Positions 11,206 to 22,560 of a DNA stretch of 64,000 bases are shown here, piece by piece. Both the position numbers and the translations under genes were made by a program. The stretch covers positions 1,486,501-1,550,500 of the forward strand of contig JARFJB010001910.1 in assembly GCA_036346205.1 (NCBI GenBank), given 5' to 3'. Under the pieces are notes generated by a model, which made no database searches, was not told the origin of the DNA, and saw only the letters and a list, made by a program, of their open reading frames with translations. This stretch comes from Vesta saturnalis (Eukaryota; Arthropoda; Insecta; Coleoptera; Lampyridae). Each line of letters starts with the position of its first letter. Position 1 is the stretch's first letter.

Positions 11206-12261
11206 CAAGTTGTTCATATTTAAACATCCCACCTCGGATTTCTCGAAATGTGAAGATTTAAAAAAAAATCGCTGAAATACGTAAAAAGGATTATCTTTTT
11301 AACCAAAAATTGGTTTGCCTCCTTCTACTCCCCGCCATATAAGAGTTACCCCCTTCAAAATCTTAAATGGTAAGAGGTATCGAGTGATAGTTGTTTGAAA
11401 TGTCCTTTTGATTCCGTTATTTTGGCGTTTATTTTTTTAACGGGTTCATTCGTTTGCGAGAAAAGTATTGAAAACTTTTTTCTCTACGGATGTTATCTCT
11501 TAAATGCCAAATTCTCAATGTATTATCTTTATTAAGAAGAAAACGGTCATAAAAACAGTAATAATGGCTCAAATAATGAATTACATAGCAATTATTTCCT
11601 TGACGTAGGTACCAAGGCAATAATTTAGACCAAAAAAACATTCAAATTGATTTTACTATTTATTAATGGATATTAACATACCGTATTTGATAAATCAAAA
11701 ATGCGTTTTGCCTTACTTGAAGTGTTATTGTTTGTTGAAGAAACATTTTTGGCTGTAGAATTTATTTTCATAAAACAAGATTCGAACTGTACGTAGGAAG
11801 GTATAAGAAAATGAAGGGATTAAAATTACTTTGAGTTGCTATAGTGATAATAAAGTGAACAAAGTATTGTGACAAGTTATTTAACATTTCATTGTGTCTA
11901 TGACAGTTTTCTTCTGAATAAAGATAGTAATACTTTAAGAATTTGAGACTTAAGGGATAACTTCCATAGAGCAAAGAAAGCTAGTCATACTTTTCTCCTC
12001 AAAGAATGAACCGATTTAAAGAAATAAACGCCAAAATAAAGGATTCAAAAGAACCTTGCAAATCAACTATCACTGGATACCTCTCACCATTTAAGATTTT
12101 GAAGAAGGTAACTCCTGCGGGCGGGGGTAAAAAAGGAGATGAAGTAATTTTTGGTTAAAAAGTTGTCCTCATCGATAATCCTTTTTACGAATTTCAGCGA
12201 TTTTTTTAAAAATCTTTACATTTCGAGGAATCCCAGGTGTAAATCAAATAGACCACCCCTG
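11206..12261. mobile_element. Fold-back element with about 260-bp inverted ends
   Basis: The left 11206-11470 and right 11985-12261 segments are inverted copies. The block around TTTCTCGAAATGTGAAGATT and AATCGCTGAAATACGTAAAAAG on the left reappears reverse-complemented on the right. The right end reads CCACCCCTG before TA, so its terminus is CAGGGGTGG; the left terminus (CAAGTTGTTC) is degenerate. The unique middle of about 500 bp has no recognisable transposase. This looks like a non-autonomous Tc1/mariner-type MITE with long inverted ends. Confidence 0.75.
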
Positions 12262-12403
12262 TAACTTTTGAACGGGTCGTTAGATTTTGATGGGTTATAT
12301 TAGAGCCAGTTTGAAATTTTTTTACATAAAAAAACAATATGACCGACTTACGGTTTCACCTAAATTGACACAAAGGCTGAAAATTATAATGGAACAACCT
12401 GTA

Positions 12404-12865
12404 TATTTTTAAATGTTTGTATTGTACGGCTTCAAACACATACAGTTCATCTGCCAAATGTCAACTGAAACGCCATTTTACTTTGACAGAGTCGGCTTCA
12501 GGGGCATGTTGTATTAATAAAAATTAGAAAATTAAAAATTACTGCTTTATTTAGGAACTAAGGAAATTACTATGCACATCGTTTTACTAGTACTTAAAAA
12601 AAAGCTATTTAATATACAGGGTGCCCCATATATGTTTCTATTGGGAACTATGAGTTTTAGTTAAAAAACCGTAATTTTTAAATTTGATCGTTAACAAACT
12701 TCACAAAAATGTATTATTAGGAAATATAATATTATAGGGGTAATGGTACGTCAATTATATATAATTTAGATGACATCATGATGATCTAAAATTTAAAAAA
12801 ATAAAACATTTGACAGATGAACTGTATGTATTTGAAGCCCTAGAATCCAAATATGTAAAAATATA
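12404..12865. repeat. Inverted-repeat segment between two CAGGGTG-type ends
   Basis: Sequences just inside both ends are reverse complements: CATACAGTTCATCTGCCAAATG at 12439-12460 matches CATTTGACAGATGAACTGTATG near 12808-12829. The outward-facing flanks also match, with GGAACAACCTG ending at 12402 and CAGGGTGTTCC starting at 12866. A third motif, CAGGGTGCCCCATA, sits near 12617. The arrangement suggests a small inverted-repeat element between the ends of two others, but I cannot fix the boundaries. Confidence 0.5.
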
Positions 12866-12879
12866 CAGGGTGTTCCATT

Positions 12880-13289
12880 TAAATTTTCATCTATCAAAGA
12901 AGTCGTAGTAATATCACAAGAGAGTGAGAATAAATGGAAAATAATAGCAACAGGGTTGAGAAAATATGGAAAATTATTTTCTAATTTATCGAACTCTCGT
13001 GTGGTATTCGTTGGATTAATTTTGACGTTACAATAAGAAACACGTCTTCAATATTATATTTTTATTTTAACAAATTAAGTTTTCTGAACTTTCAAATTGA
13101 TGACAGAAGTCAAATCAAAAAATACGTTGCCATTCAATAAAAACAAGATACTTAAAATTATTTTCGCGGTAATAATGTAGGTAGATTAATCGCACTGTAA
13201 TAATGTTTGGATTGGCTAAAATGTAGGCACATGACATAATTGAAAGTTTCTATTGGTCCTTAACAACGTCAAAAATAGTCTTATAAATA

Positions 13290-13292
<3 letters not shown>
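12880..13292. other. AT-rich stretch with no gene seen
   Basis: No reading frame or repeat partner was recognised between the CAGGGTG motif at 12866 and the (AT)n run. Confidence 0.5.

Positions 13293-13347
<55 letters not shown>
13293..13347. repeat. (AT)n microsatellite beside a fold-back element
   Basis: An uninterrupted AT run of about 27 units that ends exactly at the CAGGGTG terminus of the next element. Confidence 0.95.
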
Positions 13348-13350
<3 letters not shown>

Positions 13351-14835
13351 GGTGTTTGGTACATCGATGCAAAGATTTAAAGGGTGATAGAATACGTGAT
13401 TTTGAGCCGATTTAAGCAAACATACCCATATACCAAGTGTTGCCGTTTTTGAGATAATGCCACTTTTAATATTTCTTGATTTTACAAGAGTAACAAGCCG
13501 TCTTATCGCAAATTTATACTAAGTTTTTTTATTCCTTATGAAGTGATTGTTCATATTCTTTTATCGGAAAAGCCTAATATGTCTTTGGTTCTTGCCTAGA
13601 ACTTAAACATGAAAGTTTTAATTTGTAAAAGCAATCACTAAAATTCAAACGTGGATTTAGTCTAAAATCTTTCGTTAATTTTTTTTCCAATTTCAGTAAA
13701 ACTTCCTTGGGCAATGGTCTTTAAGATAGCATGAATAGATTTACAAAAAAATTTTTACAAACTGGAAAAATTGAATTTAATTACCAAAGTACCCCTAGGC
13801 GCATTCGCCAAAACGTAAAATAGCCCTTCATTATTTAGTTTAAATAGTTTAAAAAGCAGATTTTAGAAAATGTCCGATTTATTAAAACATTAATAGTATT
13901 ATTATTGGTGTTCAAAATTAGTACTGCACGAGGCAATATTATATTGAGTATCAAGAACAGTAAGGGACGTTTACCGGTCGCCAGCCATGTTTGGAGGCTG
14001 AGCGATAGCGAATTTGGCCGGAGACCGGTACAAGCCTTAATGTTCGTGATGCTCATACTGTTTTTTGCACGATTGTATTAAATTTACCACAATTGAAATT
14101 ATTTCCACTAAATAAACGAAAAGTCAAAAGTGACGTTTTAAATAGCAATGTAGATTCACTTGAAAATAAACTCGATTTTGCTAAGAAAATTTTACATTCC
14201 AGTGTTAGTGAGGTGAAAGAAATCTTGAATTCAGAAACAGTTTCTGTAAACTCAAGTACTGGGTGGAGCGATAACCGCAAAACATTTTTTAAAAATCTGC
14301 TTTTTTAAACTATTTAAACTAAATAATGAAGGGCTATTTTACGTTTTGAATGCGCCTAGGGTGTATTTTGGTAATTAAATTCAATTTTTCCAATTTGTGA
14401 AAATTTTTCTAAATCTATTCGTGCTATCTTAAAGACCATTGCCCAAAGAAGTTTTACTGAAATTGGAAAAAAACGAAGGATTTTAGACTAAATCCACGTT
14501 TGAATTTTAGTGATTGCTTTTTTACAAATTAAAACTTTCATGTTTAAGAAGTTCTAGGCAAGAACCAAAGACAGTTTAGGCTTTTCTGATAAAATAATAT
14601 GAACAATCACTTCATGAGGAATAAAAAAACTTAGTATAAGTTTGCGATAAGACGGCTTATTACGCTTGTACACTTCGATATTTGCAGAAAAGCACGGTAA
14701 AATCAAGAAATATTAAAAGTGGCATTATCTCAAAAACGGTAACACTTGGTATATAAGTATGTTTGCTTAAATCGACTCAAAATCACCTATTATATCACCC
14801 CTTTAAATATTTGCATCGATGTACCAAACACCCTG
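13348..14835. mobile_element. Fold-back element with about 520-bp inverted ends
   Basis: The left arm 13348-13870 and right arm 14285-14835 are near-identical inverted copies. The left begins CAGGGTGTTTGGTACATCG and the right ends with its complement, CACCCTG. Both ends abut TA. About 415 bp of non-palindromic DNA separates the arms. It holds a GC-richer block (13970-14035) unlike its surroundings and a plus-strand frame at 14093-14308 (71 codons, starting MKLFPLNKRKVKSDV) that runs into the right arm; I recognise no domain in it. No transposase is present, so the element is non-autonomous. Confidence 0.88.
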
Positions 14836-14841
14836 TATATA

Positions 14842-15949
14842 CAGTGTGACCCATTTCAAATGGAAACCTCTCTGTAAACAATGTATTTATAATCCTATGT
14901 TAACGCTTTTTTTTTAAATGATAAACCATCGAAAACTCCACTTTATGACAAAAATTTAGAGATAAATTTCTATTTTCAAGGCTTTCTATGATTTATTTTC
15001 AATGTCGAAAATGGACAAATTCGATTAGCGATTTTTTAATTGAAATTTTAACTACACCACTGGATTCAGTAACCTCTCATATGGGTAAATCCCAAATTTC
15101 ATGAAAAAATATTGAAAAATGACAGATTTGTGACAAAATTAATGTAGGCTCATAGCAACTTTTACTTGATTTACATTTCTATTGAGTAATGGCAGATAAT
15201 AATAGAGGGCCATGGAAAACAAATTTTATAGTAAAACGTCAAATTATTAGAACTATTCACTTAATTTATCTTTCTTTTGTTTATTTTTTATGGGCTACTT
15301 CAATTTTTAGAAAAAATCAAGCAAAAGTTACTATGAGCCTTCATTAATTTTGTCATAGGTCTGTCATTTTTAAATTTTTTTTCATGGAACTTGGGATTTA
15401 CCCATATGAGAGGTTACTGAATCCAGTGGTGTAGTTAAAATTTCAATAAAAAAATCGCTAATCAAATTTGTCCATTTTCGACATTGAAAATAAATCACAG
15501 AAAGCCTTGAAAATTGAAATTTACCTCTAAATTTTTGTCACAAAGTGGAGTCTTTGATGGTGTACCTTTTAAAAAAAGTCCCGTCAAAATCAGATAATAG
15601 ACACATGTTTTACAGGGGTGTTTCCATTCAAAATGTGTCGCACAACTGCCTACATTAATTTTGTCATAGGTCTGTCATTTTTAAATTTTTTTTCATGGAA
15701 CTTGGGATTTACCCATATGAGAGGTTACTGAATCCAGTGGTGTAGTTAAAATTTCAATAAAAAAATCGCTAATCAAATTTGTCCATTTTCGACATTGAAA
15801 ATAAATCATAGAAAGCCTTGAAAATTGAAATTTATCTCTAAATTTTTGTCATAAAGTGGAGTTTTCGATGGTTTATCATTAAAAAAAAGCGTTAACATAG
15901 GATTATAAATACATTTTTACAGAGAGGTTTCCATTTGAAATGGGTCACA

Positions 15950-15952
<3 letters not shown>
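14842..15952. mobile_element. Fold-back element with one left arm and two right arms
   Basis: The left terminus is CAGTGTGACCCATTTCAAAT and the right terminus is its complement, ending CACACTG at 15952, both next to TA. The left arm (14842-15150) pairs with two successive right arms, 15343-15635 and 15655-15952, which are direct repeats of each other in the blocks around GGAACTTGGGATTTACCCAT and CCAGTGGTGTAGTTAAAATT. The inner right arm has a diverged end (ACAGGGGTGTTTCC and then GTGTCGCACAACTG). No coding capacity is seen. Confidence 0.85.

Positions 15953-15987
<35 letters not shown>
15953..15987. repeat. (TA)n microsatellite
   Basis: A pure TA run that starts directly at the right end of the preceding fold-back element. 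Confidence 0.95.
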
Positions 15988-15989
<2 letters not shown>

Positions 15990-15990
<1 letters not shown>

Positions 15991-16440
15991 CAAATGTATG
16001 CTGTAATTTTGTAACAGAATAGGCCGCAAATGCATCTTCAAATCGTACCTTCTTTTGCGCTATAGATACTAAAAGCTCATTATCATTATCACCGAAGTCT
16101 TCTTGAGAGCAAGCTTCATTAATTATTTTCTCATCTATTATGTTGAGATTATCCGGGCTCTGTATAAACCATTCTTCAATCTATTCCCGGTAATTTTCAG
16201 TGTTATCTCTTGTTATCTGAATTAGTTTTGCCAAAGATATGTCATCCTCTGGTTCCCATTCTGCCTTTATATTTTCGTTCATTGAGAGCCACAGTTCTTT
16301 CCAAAATTGTATTGCTCCTTGAGATACGTTATTTCACGATTCGTTTAAGGTAAACGCATCTTTTAGGTTTAGTTCCTTCAATGAAATAGAGCAGTACGGT
16401 TTAATCCGTTTTAACTGTTTGAATAATGTTCCCAATCTTC
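15990..16440 (-). pseudogene. pogo/Tigger-type transposase, C-terminal fragment
   Basis: On the minus strand, from about 16390 to 15990, an almost open frame reads LNLKDAFTLNES, then VSQGAIQFWKELWLSMNEN, EWEPEDDISLAKLIQI and IEEWFIQSPDNLN, ending with KVRFEDAFAAYSVTKLQ. The LKDA..WNNVSQ..I..FW.KLW pattern is the segment after the DDE core in pogo/Tigger and Jerky-like transposases. Only three or so stops interrupt 130 codons. The CENP-B-type DNA-binding domain and catalytic core are absent, and the left side abuts a (TA)n run, so this is a truncated relic. It could instead derive from a domesticated Jerky-like gene, but the stops argue against a live one. Confidence 0.65.
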
Positions 16441-16449
16441 CACTTCCAA

Positions 16450-17335
16450 TTCCACTTCCAATTGTCACTGTTTCATTGAGTTTTTAAAGGGGAAAAGACG
16501 GTGGCTCTAAATTATGCAAGGAAAAACGGTCATACTAGACATGCCATACACACATGGTTGCTCTTCCAGGTCTGTATTTGGAAATTGAAATAAATTCCTA
16601 ATCCTTTTTGACATTTTTTAAATATACATGTTACGTATATCTTCATGAGCACATTTTGTGAGCAAGAACGTAAAAGGACAATAAGGGATGACCATGTAGC
16701 GTTACACCCGCAAGACAGCTTTGCGAAATTAGCAGTGCGGTGTGAACTAGACTAAAATTTCCGGGTATGTACCAACTAACGACCACTGTGGGATAGTGTT
16801 ACGCATTTTGGATTACTGTGTTTGTGTTTATATTTACCTAAAAATGATTATAGCAACTCAATACCTTATTTGGATAAAATTAACCTCCAAAATTACGTAA
16901 GAATCAGTTTAATAAGTTTTTTGATCATTGTTGCTTGTGATAGAATGTTTAACTCCAATAATTCTGATGGTGTATACTTAATGATAACGAGCATCACTAT
17001 TTCAGAAAGTAGTGATGTATATGCAGAAGGTTGCAGTCAAAACCTTATAAAACTAAATTCAAAGTTGATTTTAATCAATATGCTAGAGTTTCAACTTCAA
17101 ATACCATTATCATTATTAAGCTGTTTGTTTTTCAAAATTGGATTAATTCGTTTATAAATGCAATTGAGGTGCACTACGCTACTAAACCTTCATGACAACT
17201 TTGTTGAATTTGATTGCCACTTACGCACCTTATCCAGAAATCTGAATTTCAAAATCATGTGTTTAAGAACTATTTTCACAATTGAAACACATACAAGGCA
17301 ACGTACAAGATATCTGTTAACTTTCAAATGAGCCA
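16450..17335. other. No recognisable gene
   Basis: Contains a 111-codon plus-strand frame at 16822-17157 that is mildly hydrophobic and matches no family I know. Its length in AT-rich DNA and lack of splice or repeat context make it weak. The right side (17160-17335) should contain the 3' end of the flanking mariner, but I could not identify its terminal repeat. Confidence 0.5.
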
Positions 17336-17339
17336 TAAA

Positions 17340-17590
17340 AGTGAGAAAAACATTGATTTATCATCTTTCACAACGTTCTCCTCCACAGTCGTCTTTTTGG
17401 ATCCACGAAAACCTGCCTAAAAAACATTTTCTGCAATGCTTTTATCTTAGGTCCTCTATTTCATATTCAAATGTATCAACCGCTTCTTTAGCCGATTCAC
17501 ACTGTAACTTATCCTTTACACGCGGAAATAAAAACAAATCATTACGTGCCAGATCTGGGCCCATTATTTAAAAATTGTGGGCATTATAAC
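17340..17590 (-). pseudogene. Mariner transposase, C-terminal part (downstream of LINE insertion)
   Basis: On the minus strand from 17590 the frame reads IMGPDLARNDLFLFPRVKDK, with the aspartate of the LARND block at the position of the third catalytic residue of DD34D mariners. It continues with KEAVDTFEYEIEDL and a KCF block, as in the usual mariner C-terminus. At least two stops interrupt it. Its N-terminal and catalytic-core parts lie at 19661-20441, separated by an inserted non-LTR retrotransposon. Confidence 0.78.
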
Positions 17591-17599
17591 ACCCAATCG

Positions 17600-19660
17600 G
17601 CTCTTTACTGAAAGACGACGGGGGGTATACAAAAAAGGGGAAGGAAACCCTAGAGTTTATTATTCAGTCGCATTTTCCCGGGATCAAAACCCTCATTTCG
17701 ACGGACAAAGGTGAACCAATAGTTCTGGATCCTATTTCCTGGGTTCAATGTATGTGCATGGGGAATAGAAGTGATTGAGAACTTTCTCGTCAGGTTATTA
17801 GCCAAACAAATATTAGATGGGCGGTAACCCGGAAATGGGTGGAATATTTCCTTCTCTACTACAAGGATTCTACTTGATAGCCCCCACTCTGTGCACGACA
17901 CTAAGGGTAAGCCTTGCCCTGGAGTACGTGCCTAGAGCGTGGAGAGACGTCAAAGTCGTCTTCATACCAAAACCTGGACGGAATTCTTACGACCAAGCAA
18001 AGTTGTTTAGACCCATAAGTCTGACGTCGTTTCTTACAAAGATCTTAGAGAAACTCATTGATAAACACATGAGGGACGTAGTACTGGGCCTGGACCCAAT
18101 CAGTAGGCACCAACATGATGATCAACCGGGGAAATCCTGCTAGGTAGCCACCCACAGAGTTGTGGATATCGCGGAAAGGGCAATCCCCTTCAAAGAGGTT
18201 GCAATGGGTCATTTTTTGGATATAGAGGGGACATTTGACAATACCTCGCTAGACTCCATGTAAAGAGCTCTATAATGCGAGGGAGTGTATCATACTATCG
18301 GTAGATGGATACACACGGATAAAGAGGTCTGAAAAGCTAAATAACATAGCAATGTACGGCGCAAATCTCCAGGTAGTCGAATAAGTTGAATACTTGGACG
18401 TCACACTAGACCGAGGATTAACTTTCAAGCCACACCTAGAGAACACAGCGAACAAAGCTGCTAAGTCCTTATGGGCTTGTAGAAGAACGTTCGGAAACAA
18501 GTGGGGACTATCTTAAAGAATGACTCACTGGATATATACAATGATAATCAAACCGATCATAACGTACGCTTCTCTGATGTGTTGGCACAGGATGCACACC
18601 CAGAGCAGCGCAAGGATACTTATCAATGTTCAGCGCCTAGCTTATCTTGGAATAACAGGGGCGATGAAAACGACCCCAACTTCAGCTATGGAGTCGTCCA
18701 GAGTTGGTCACTCTACCATCTCCGACGACATCTCCAAGACCGACATCCTGAACATCACGTCTGAGAAAATAACAAAAACTGTCTCGTAAGAAACTGTTTG
18801 GTACCAAAATTCTCTACACGTAAGGAGTAGGAAGAAAATAGCAACAAAGTAATGTTGGAGGGGATCGTTTACTATACAGACGGTTCTAAAACCAGTGACG
18901 GTGCCAGCTACGAAATATGCGGGAACAACGGACCAGGTTACATAATCTCTGGAAGTCTGGACAGTATTCCAAGCCCAAATCTATGTAATTATGGCTGCGG
19001 TCGATCAACTATTAAAAAAGAAACTTTCCAAAAGGAAAATCTTTGTACGACCCACAGCAAAGCGGCCATTTCAGCACTGAACTCATTTGTATTCAACTGG
19101 AGGCTAGCTTTCGAGTGTATGCAAATGCTAAACACACTGAGTGAAGCCAACACGGTGACACTAGTGTGGGCACCTGGTTATGCAAACATTGCAGGCAACC
19201 AGGTGGCGGATGAACTTGCTAGAGCACCAAGAGAAACACCCTTTATAAGGCCAGAACCGGCCTGTGCAATTTCTTATACCACAGCAAAGCCGAGATAGAA
19301 ACAGGACTCGCTCGAGATGACTGCCGGTACTGGAAGGAAACCGCAGGACAGATCCAATCAAAGATCTTCCTGGGGAAACCGAACAGTAAACTTACCGCGT
19401 CTATCCTAAATCTAAGTACAGTGAATATAGATCTTGCGACGGCAGACAGACTGACCGTTATATAGAGGTTGAGGTGAAGCTGACGAAATACCTCACCACG
19501 TTGTCTGTCATTGTGAAGCTTTCACGATGGCACGAAAACTTCTTGGAAAGGAAATGGTTATACAAGAAGTAAAGAAAATACACCCCTCCTGGTCTTCATG
19601 AAAGAAACAGAACTTTTGGAGGGGTAGACTAATCCTAGGGGACACAATAATAATAGTAAT
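17600..19660 (+). pseudogene. Non-LTR retrotransposon: reverse transcriptase plus RNase H, 5'-truncated
   Basis: This plus-strand element interrupts a mariner gene. It begins inside the linker before the reverse transcriptase. The finger region includes YVPRAWRDVKVVFIPKPGRN and RPISLTSFLTKILEKLID (about 17935-18065), the start of the palm carries FLDIEGTFDNTS (about 18215-18250), and thumb sequence follows to about 18780. An RNase H domain lies at about 18850-19240, with YYTDGSKTSDG, KAAISALNSF and NQVADELAR giving its acidic residues. A cysteine-poor tail and a short TAATAATAGTAAT 3' end follow. The palm catalytic FADD block is lost in a deletion near 18250-18300. RNase H and a TAA-type tail fit the R1/LOA/I group. 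The target duplication is ACCCAATCG (17591-17599 and 19661-19669). Confidence 0.85.
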
Positions 19661-20441
19661 ACCCAATCGTTGGAGCAGTATTGTGAGGTCGAGAGTTATC
19701 ATGATGCAAAATGATTCTCCTTTGGCGCTTTTTACAAACATCTTGGAGAACTTGAGACAAACAAACTGTAGTGTACCATTCACCACTAACAGTACGGAGA
19801 CCATCTTTTTATTTTTACGAACAACCTTTTTTGTAGTCGGGTCATTCTCAAAGACACAATCTTCCGATTGTTGCTTTTTATTAGGATCACAACAGTATAC
19901 TCAAGTTGTATCGCCTGAAATCATGTTGTACATCAGATGAGACGATCAAGCAACACAGCGATCTATTGAAGGTCTCCACTGTCTCACACGGTCTCCTTTT
20001 TGAACTGAAGTAAATTGTGGAGAATCCTACGGGAACAATGCTTACGCACCTTCAAATGCTTGTGTAGAATGGCATTAAATGCTTTTTACGCTTGATCACT
20101 CTTTACAGAACATGTCGGTCCTCTTAAATCATATTCAAAACCAGACCAATATTTAATGATATTTAATTATATTAAGACCAATATTCTTTTTAGTAACGAC
20201 CGATTTTAGCGTAAGAGCTCAAAAACTCATTTAAGAAAAGTCCACCACGTTGAAATTTCTTGTGCCATCGTTTAATGAGAGCTAAGGAACACGATTTGTT
20301 AAGACACACTCGACTGATTTCCTCAAAACATTGCTTACGGCTAAAATTACGTTTGAAATCTTCGGTAATGCTATTTTTTTCAATTCCACGATTTCCTCTG
20401 TAAAGGATGACTTTAAACTTATGTATTTTAAATATATTCAA
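19661..20441 (-). pseudogene. Mariner transposase, N-terminal and catalytic part (upstream of LINE insertion)
   Basis: From 20441 on the minus strand, the frame carries a helix-turn-helix-like start with CFEEISRVCLNK, LIKRWHKKFQRGG and FLNEF. Around 19930-19800 lies YCCDPNKKQQS followed by FENDPTTKK and VVRKNKKMVSVLLV, the block after the first catalytic aspartate (the CDET-type motif is eroded). At 19735-19680 is RRIILHHDNSRPHNTA, which contains the second catalytic aspartate (HHDN). Several frame changes and stops occur. The gene breaks at the LINE target site and resumes at 17590. Family: mariner DD34D. Confidence 0.8.
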
Positions 20442-20444
20442 GTA

Positions 20445-21785
20445 TGATTGTCACGTGTCGCTGTCATTAAACTTGTAACAGCTAACGTAAAATTTCTTGA
20501 AAAATATCGTAGCCGGCTAAATAGACTCACTGTAGAGACAACACTCGTATATTTCAGTAACCATATGTTACTGATTTGGAAGATAATACGTAAAGCACTA
20601 TTTTCCTACTAGCTACCGCACTATAACGTTTTAAAGGTAGGTTCGCGTGTAGTTTTATTACGTTTAATGACAATTAAATTAGTAATTATTTTGATAACAT
20701 TAAGCATATATAACGAATATACAAGAACGTTAAGAAAAGTTAATGGGAATACATTTTACTGTTTATTTGTTGACAGAAATATATCGAGTGTTATCAATAT
20801 ATTTTTATTTAACTTATACATTTCCAAGATTTATTTAAGCATCGGGCATTAGATAATTTGATACTAATTAGATTCATTACGTTTAGTGATTCATACTTTA
20901 ACGTAGGTTATAACTTACAAATCTTATGTTGAGAGTTGTTACTGATCTACCGAGTATGCATTTTTCTTGTTTTCTGTGATCATCCAGGAATTGATAGTAT
21001 CTTAAGCCTATGTACATTTACCGCAAATCCAAATCACAGTGGCGACAGTGAAGTTCTTATCGATTGTGAGTTTCATTGTATGGTAAGTGTAAGGTTTTTT
21101 GAAGCATTCTTTCAGCTACTTTATGTATTACAACAGACACACCCGTCCTAGGTGAGTTCACCTTTGTATAGGCAGGCATAGGCGACGTCAGTCGCGGTTT
21201 GATCGTGTAGAAATATAGCTTACATATTTCTGTAAACCATCAGAATAAGCTTCAAGAATTATATAGCATTTATAAATATTAATACATCATTCGCTATAGA
21301 CAATATAAACAATATTTTGAAATCTGGTGTTTATAAGTTAAATTGTTTAATTTGTAAGTTGGTACAGACAAATGGTACAGGGTAATGTAGATTACCGCCA
21401 CCTAGTTGAATCCCCACGCCTCCAAATGAGTTCAATGTTGCAATCCGTAGCGCGTATAAAGGGCATTTCTAAAAGATTTATTTAAAAATGTATTTCCTCG
21501 AAATTGTTATGTTAATATGTAGTGCTTTCTGGAAATGATAAAAAAATCCATGTTAAATGTTATTTTTAACTCTGTATTGTAATAAGGCATTTCCCATCTC
21601 TACGTCAATGGCGGTTACTAATGATGCAACAAATGGTTGCCACTGAGGCTTGTAACATGAAAATACTAATCTTTTACTTCTGATATAAAGATGAATATAT
21701 TATGATTTTAAAATAGACACCAATCTTGACAAGACGCTTAGCGTTTGATTTTAAATTACAGATTAATAACACTTGTAATAAAATA
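20445..21785. other. No recognisable gene
   Basis: AT-rich DNA with a somewhat GC-richer patch near 21030-21200. Short frames at 20667-20852 and 20936-21151 have no recognisable motif. No inverted repeats seen. Confidence 0.5.
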
Positions 21786-21832
21786 CTTATCTTTTTTGGG
21801 ATTTTTTAATGGTGTGTTTTAAATTATACAAT

Positions 21833-21873
21833 CTAAACGTTTCGATAACACTTACAGTTATCTTCGTCAGTAG
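21833..21873 (-). ncRNA. Hammerhead ribozyme-like motif in the left Penelope arm
   Basis: Minus strand: CTGACGA (21870-21864), one unpaired A, stem II GATAAC/GTTATC with a 7-base loop, then GAAAC (21843-21839) and GTT. A two-pair stem III (AC/GT) and a three-pair stem I (CTA/TAG) can form, putting the predicted cleavage after GUU. The conserved core boxes CUGANGA and GAAA are both intact. The unpaired A at position 10.1 departs from the textbook form, and stems I and III are minimal. Activity is unknown; such minimal hammerheads are described for Penelope-like elements. Confidence 0.6.
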
Positions 21874-22075
21874 TAATATTTGTTAAAAATTGTTAAAGAT
21901 GTTGTAAACAATTTTGTCAAAGTTGAAAAATTAAAATATAAACATCAGCCTGGTATTAATATAACAGTTTGAGAAACGTATAAAACCAACTATAAAATTA
22001 AATTTTTAAATTTTCAATTTTAGTAAAGAATAACTAGGTCATTAAAAATTAAATATTGTTAAACTGCCTGAATTT

Positions 22076-22560
22076 TTGAAGGATGAATATAAATATTTAA
22101 GAAAATCCTTACAAGATAATGGATATTCACTTACAGATATTAATAATGTTATTACACTTTCTAGGCGTAACCTTAAAGAAAAACCAGTTCTTAATGTTGG
22201 TACTGCTTTTCTTCCTTTTATAGCTAATGTTACAAATAGAATTGAAAAAATCCTAATTAAATATGGCATTATGGCTGTTTTAAACCTACAAGAAAAATTA
22301 AAGAACATTTAAGATCACCTAAAGATGTGTCAAACCCTTTATCATCTTCCGGAGTGTATAAGTTATCTTATTTATGTGGAAAAGTATACATCGGAACCAC
22401 AAAACGTAGCTTTGATACAATACGCAAAGAACATATGAGATTTTGTAGATTGAGTCAACCAGAGAGGTCTGCTGTGGCTGACCATGCCCTGAATAATCTA
22501 AATCATGACATTCAATTTGACAATATGGAAATACTGTCAAGAAAAATTCCGTTTAAATAG
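22076..22560 (+). pseudogene. Penelope-type GIY-YIG endonuclease domain
   Basis: The first part (22076-22308) encodes a linker with RRNLKEKPVLNVGTAFLPFI and VTNRIEKILIKYGI, the segment between reverse transcriptase and endonuclease in Penelope-like proteins. After a frame change near 22300 the second part (22327-22560) reads SSSGVYKLSYLCGKVYIG, which holds the GIY (here GVY) and YIG motifs, then TTKRSFDT, a KEH motif and AVADHALNNLNH. These are the landmarks of the Penelope GIY-YIG nuclease, which nicks target DNA to prime reverse transcription. It ends early with a stop at 22558, short of the usual C-terminus. It is a dead fragment but only moderately decayed. Confidence 0.88.

Noticed and set aside
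13216..13419. Frames rich in alternating Tyr-Ile (also at 32465, 33095, 33166, 35155, 59069 and 62247)
   Set aside because: These are translations of (TA)n microsatellites.
16822..17157. 111-codon plus-strand frame
   Set aside because: Composition is typical of AT-rich noise, with no domain, splice site or repeat context.
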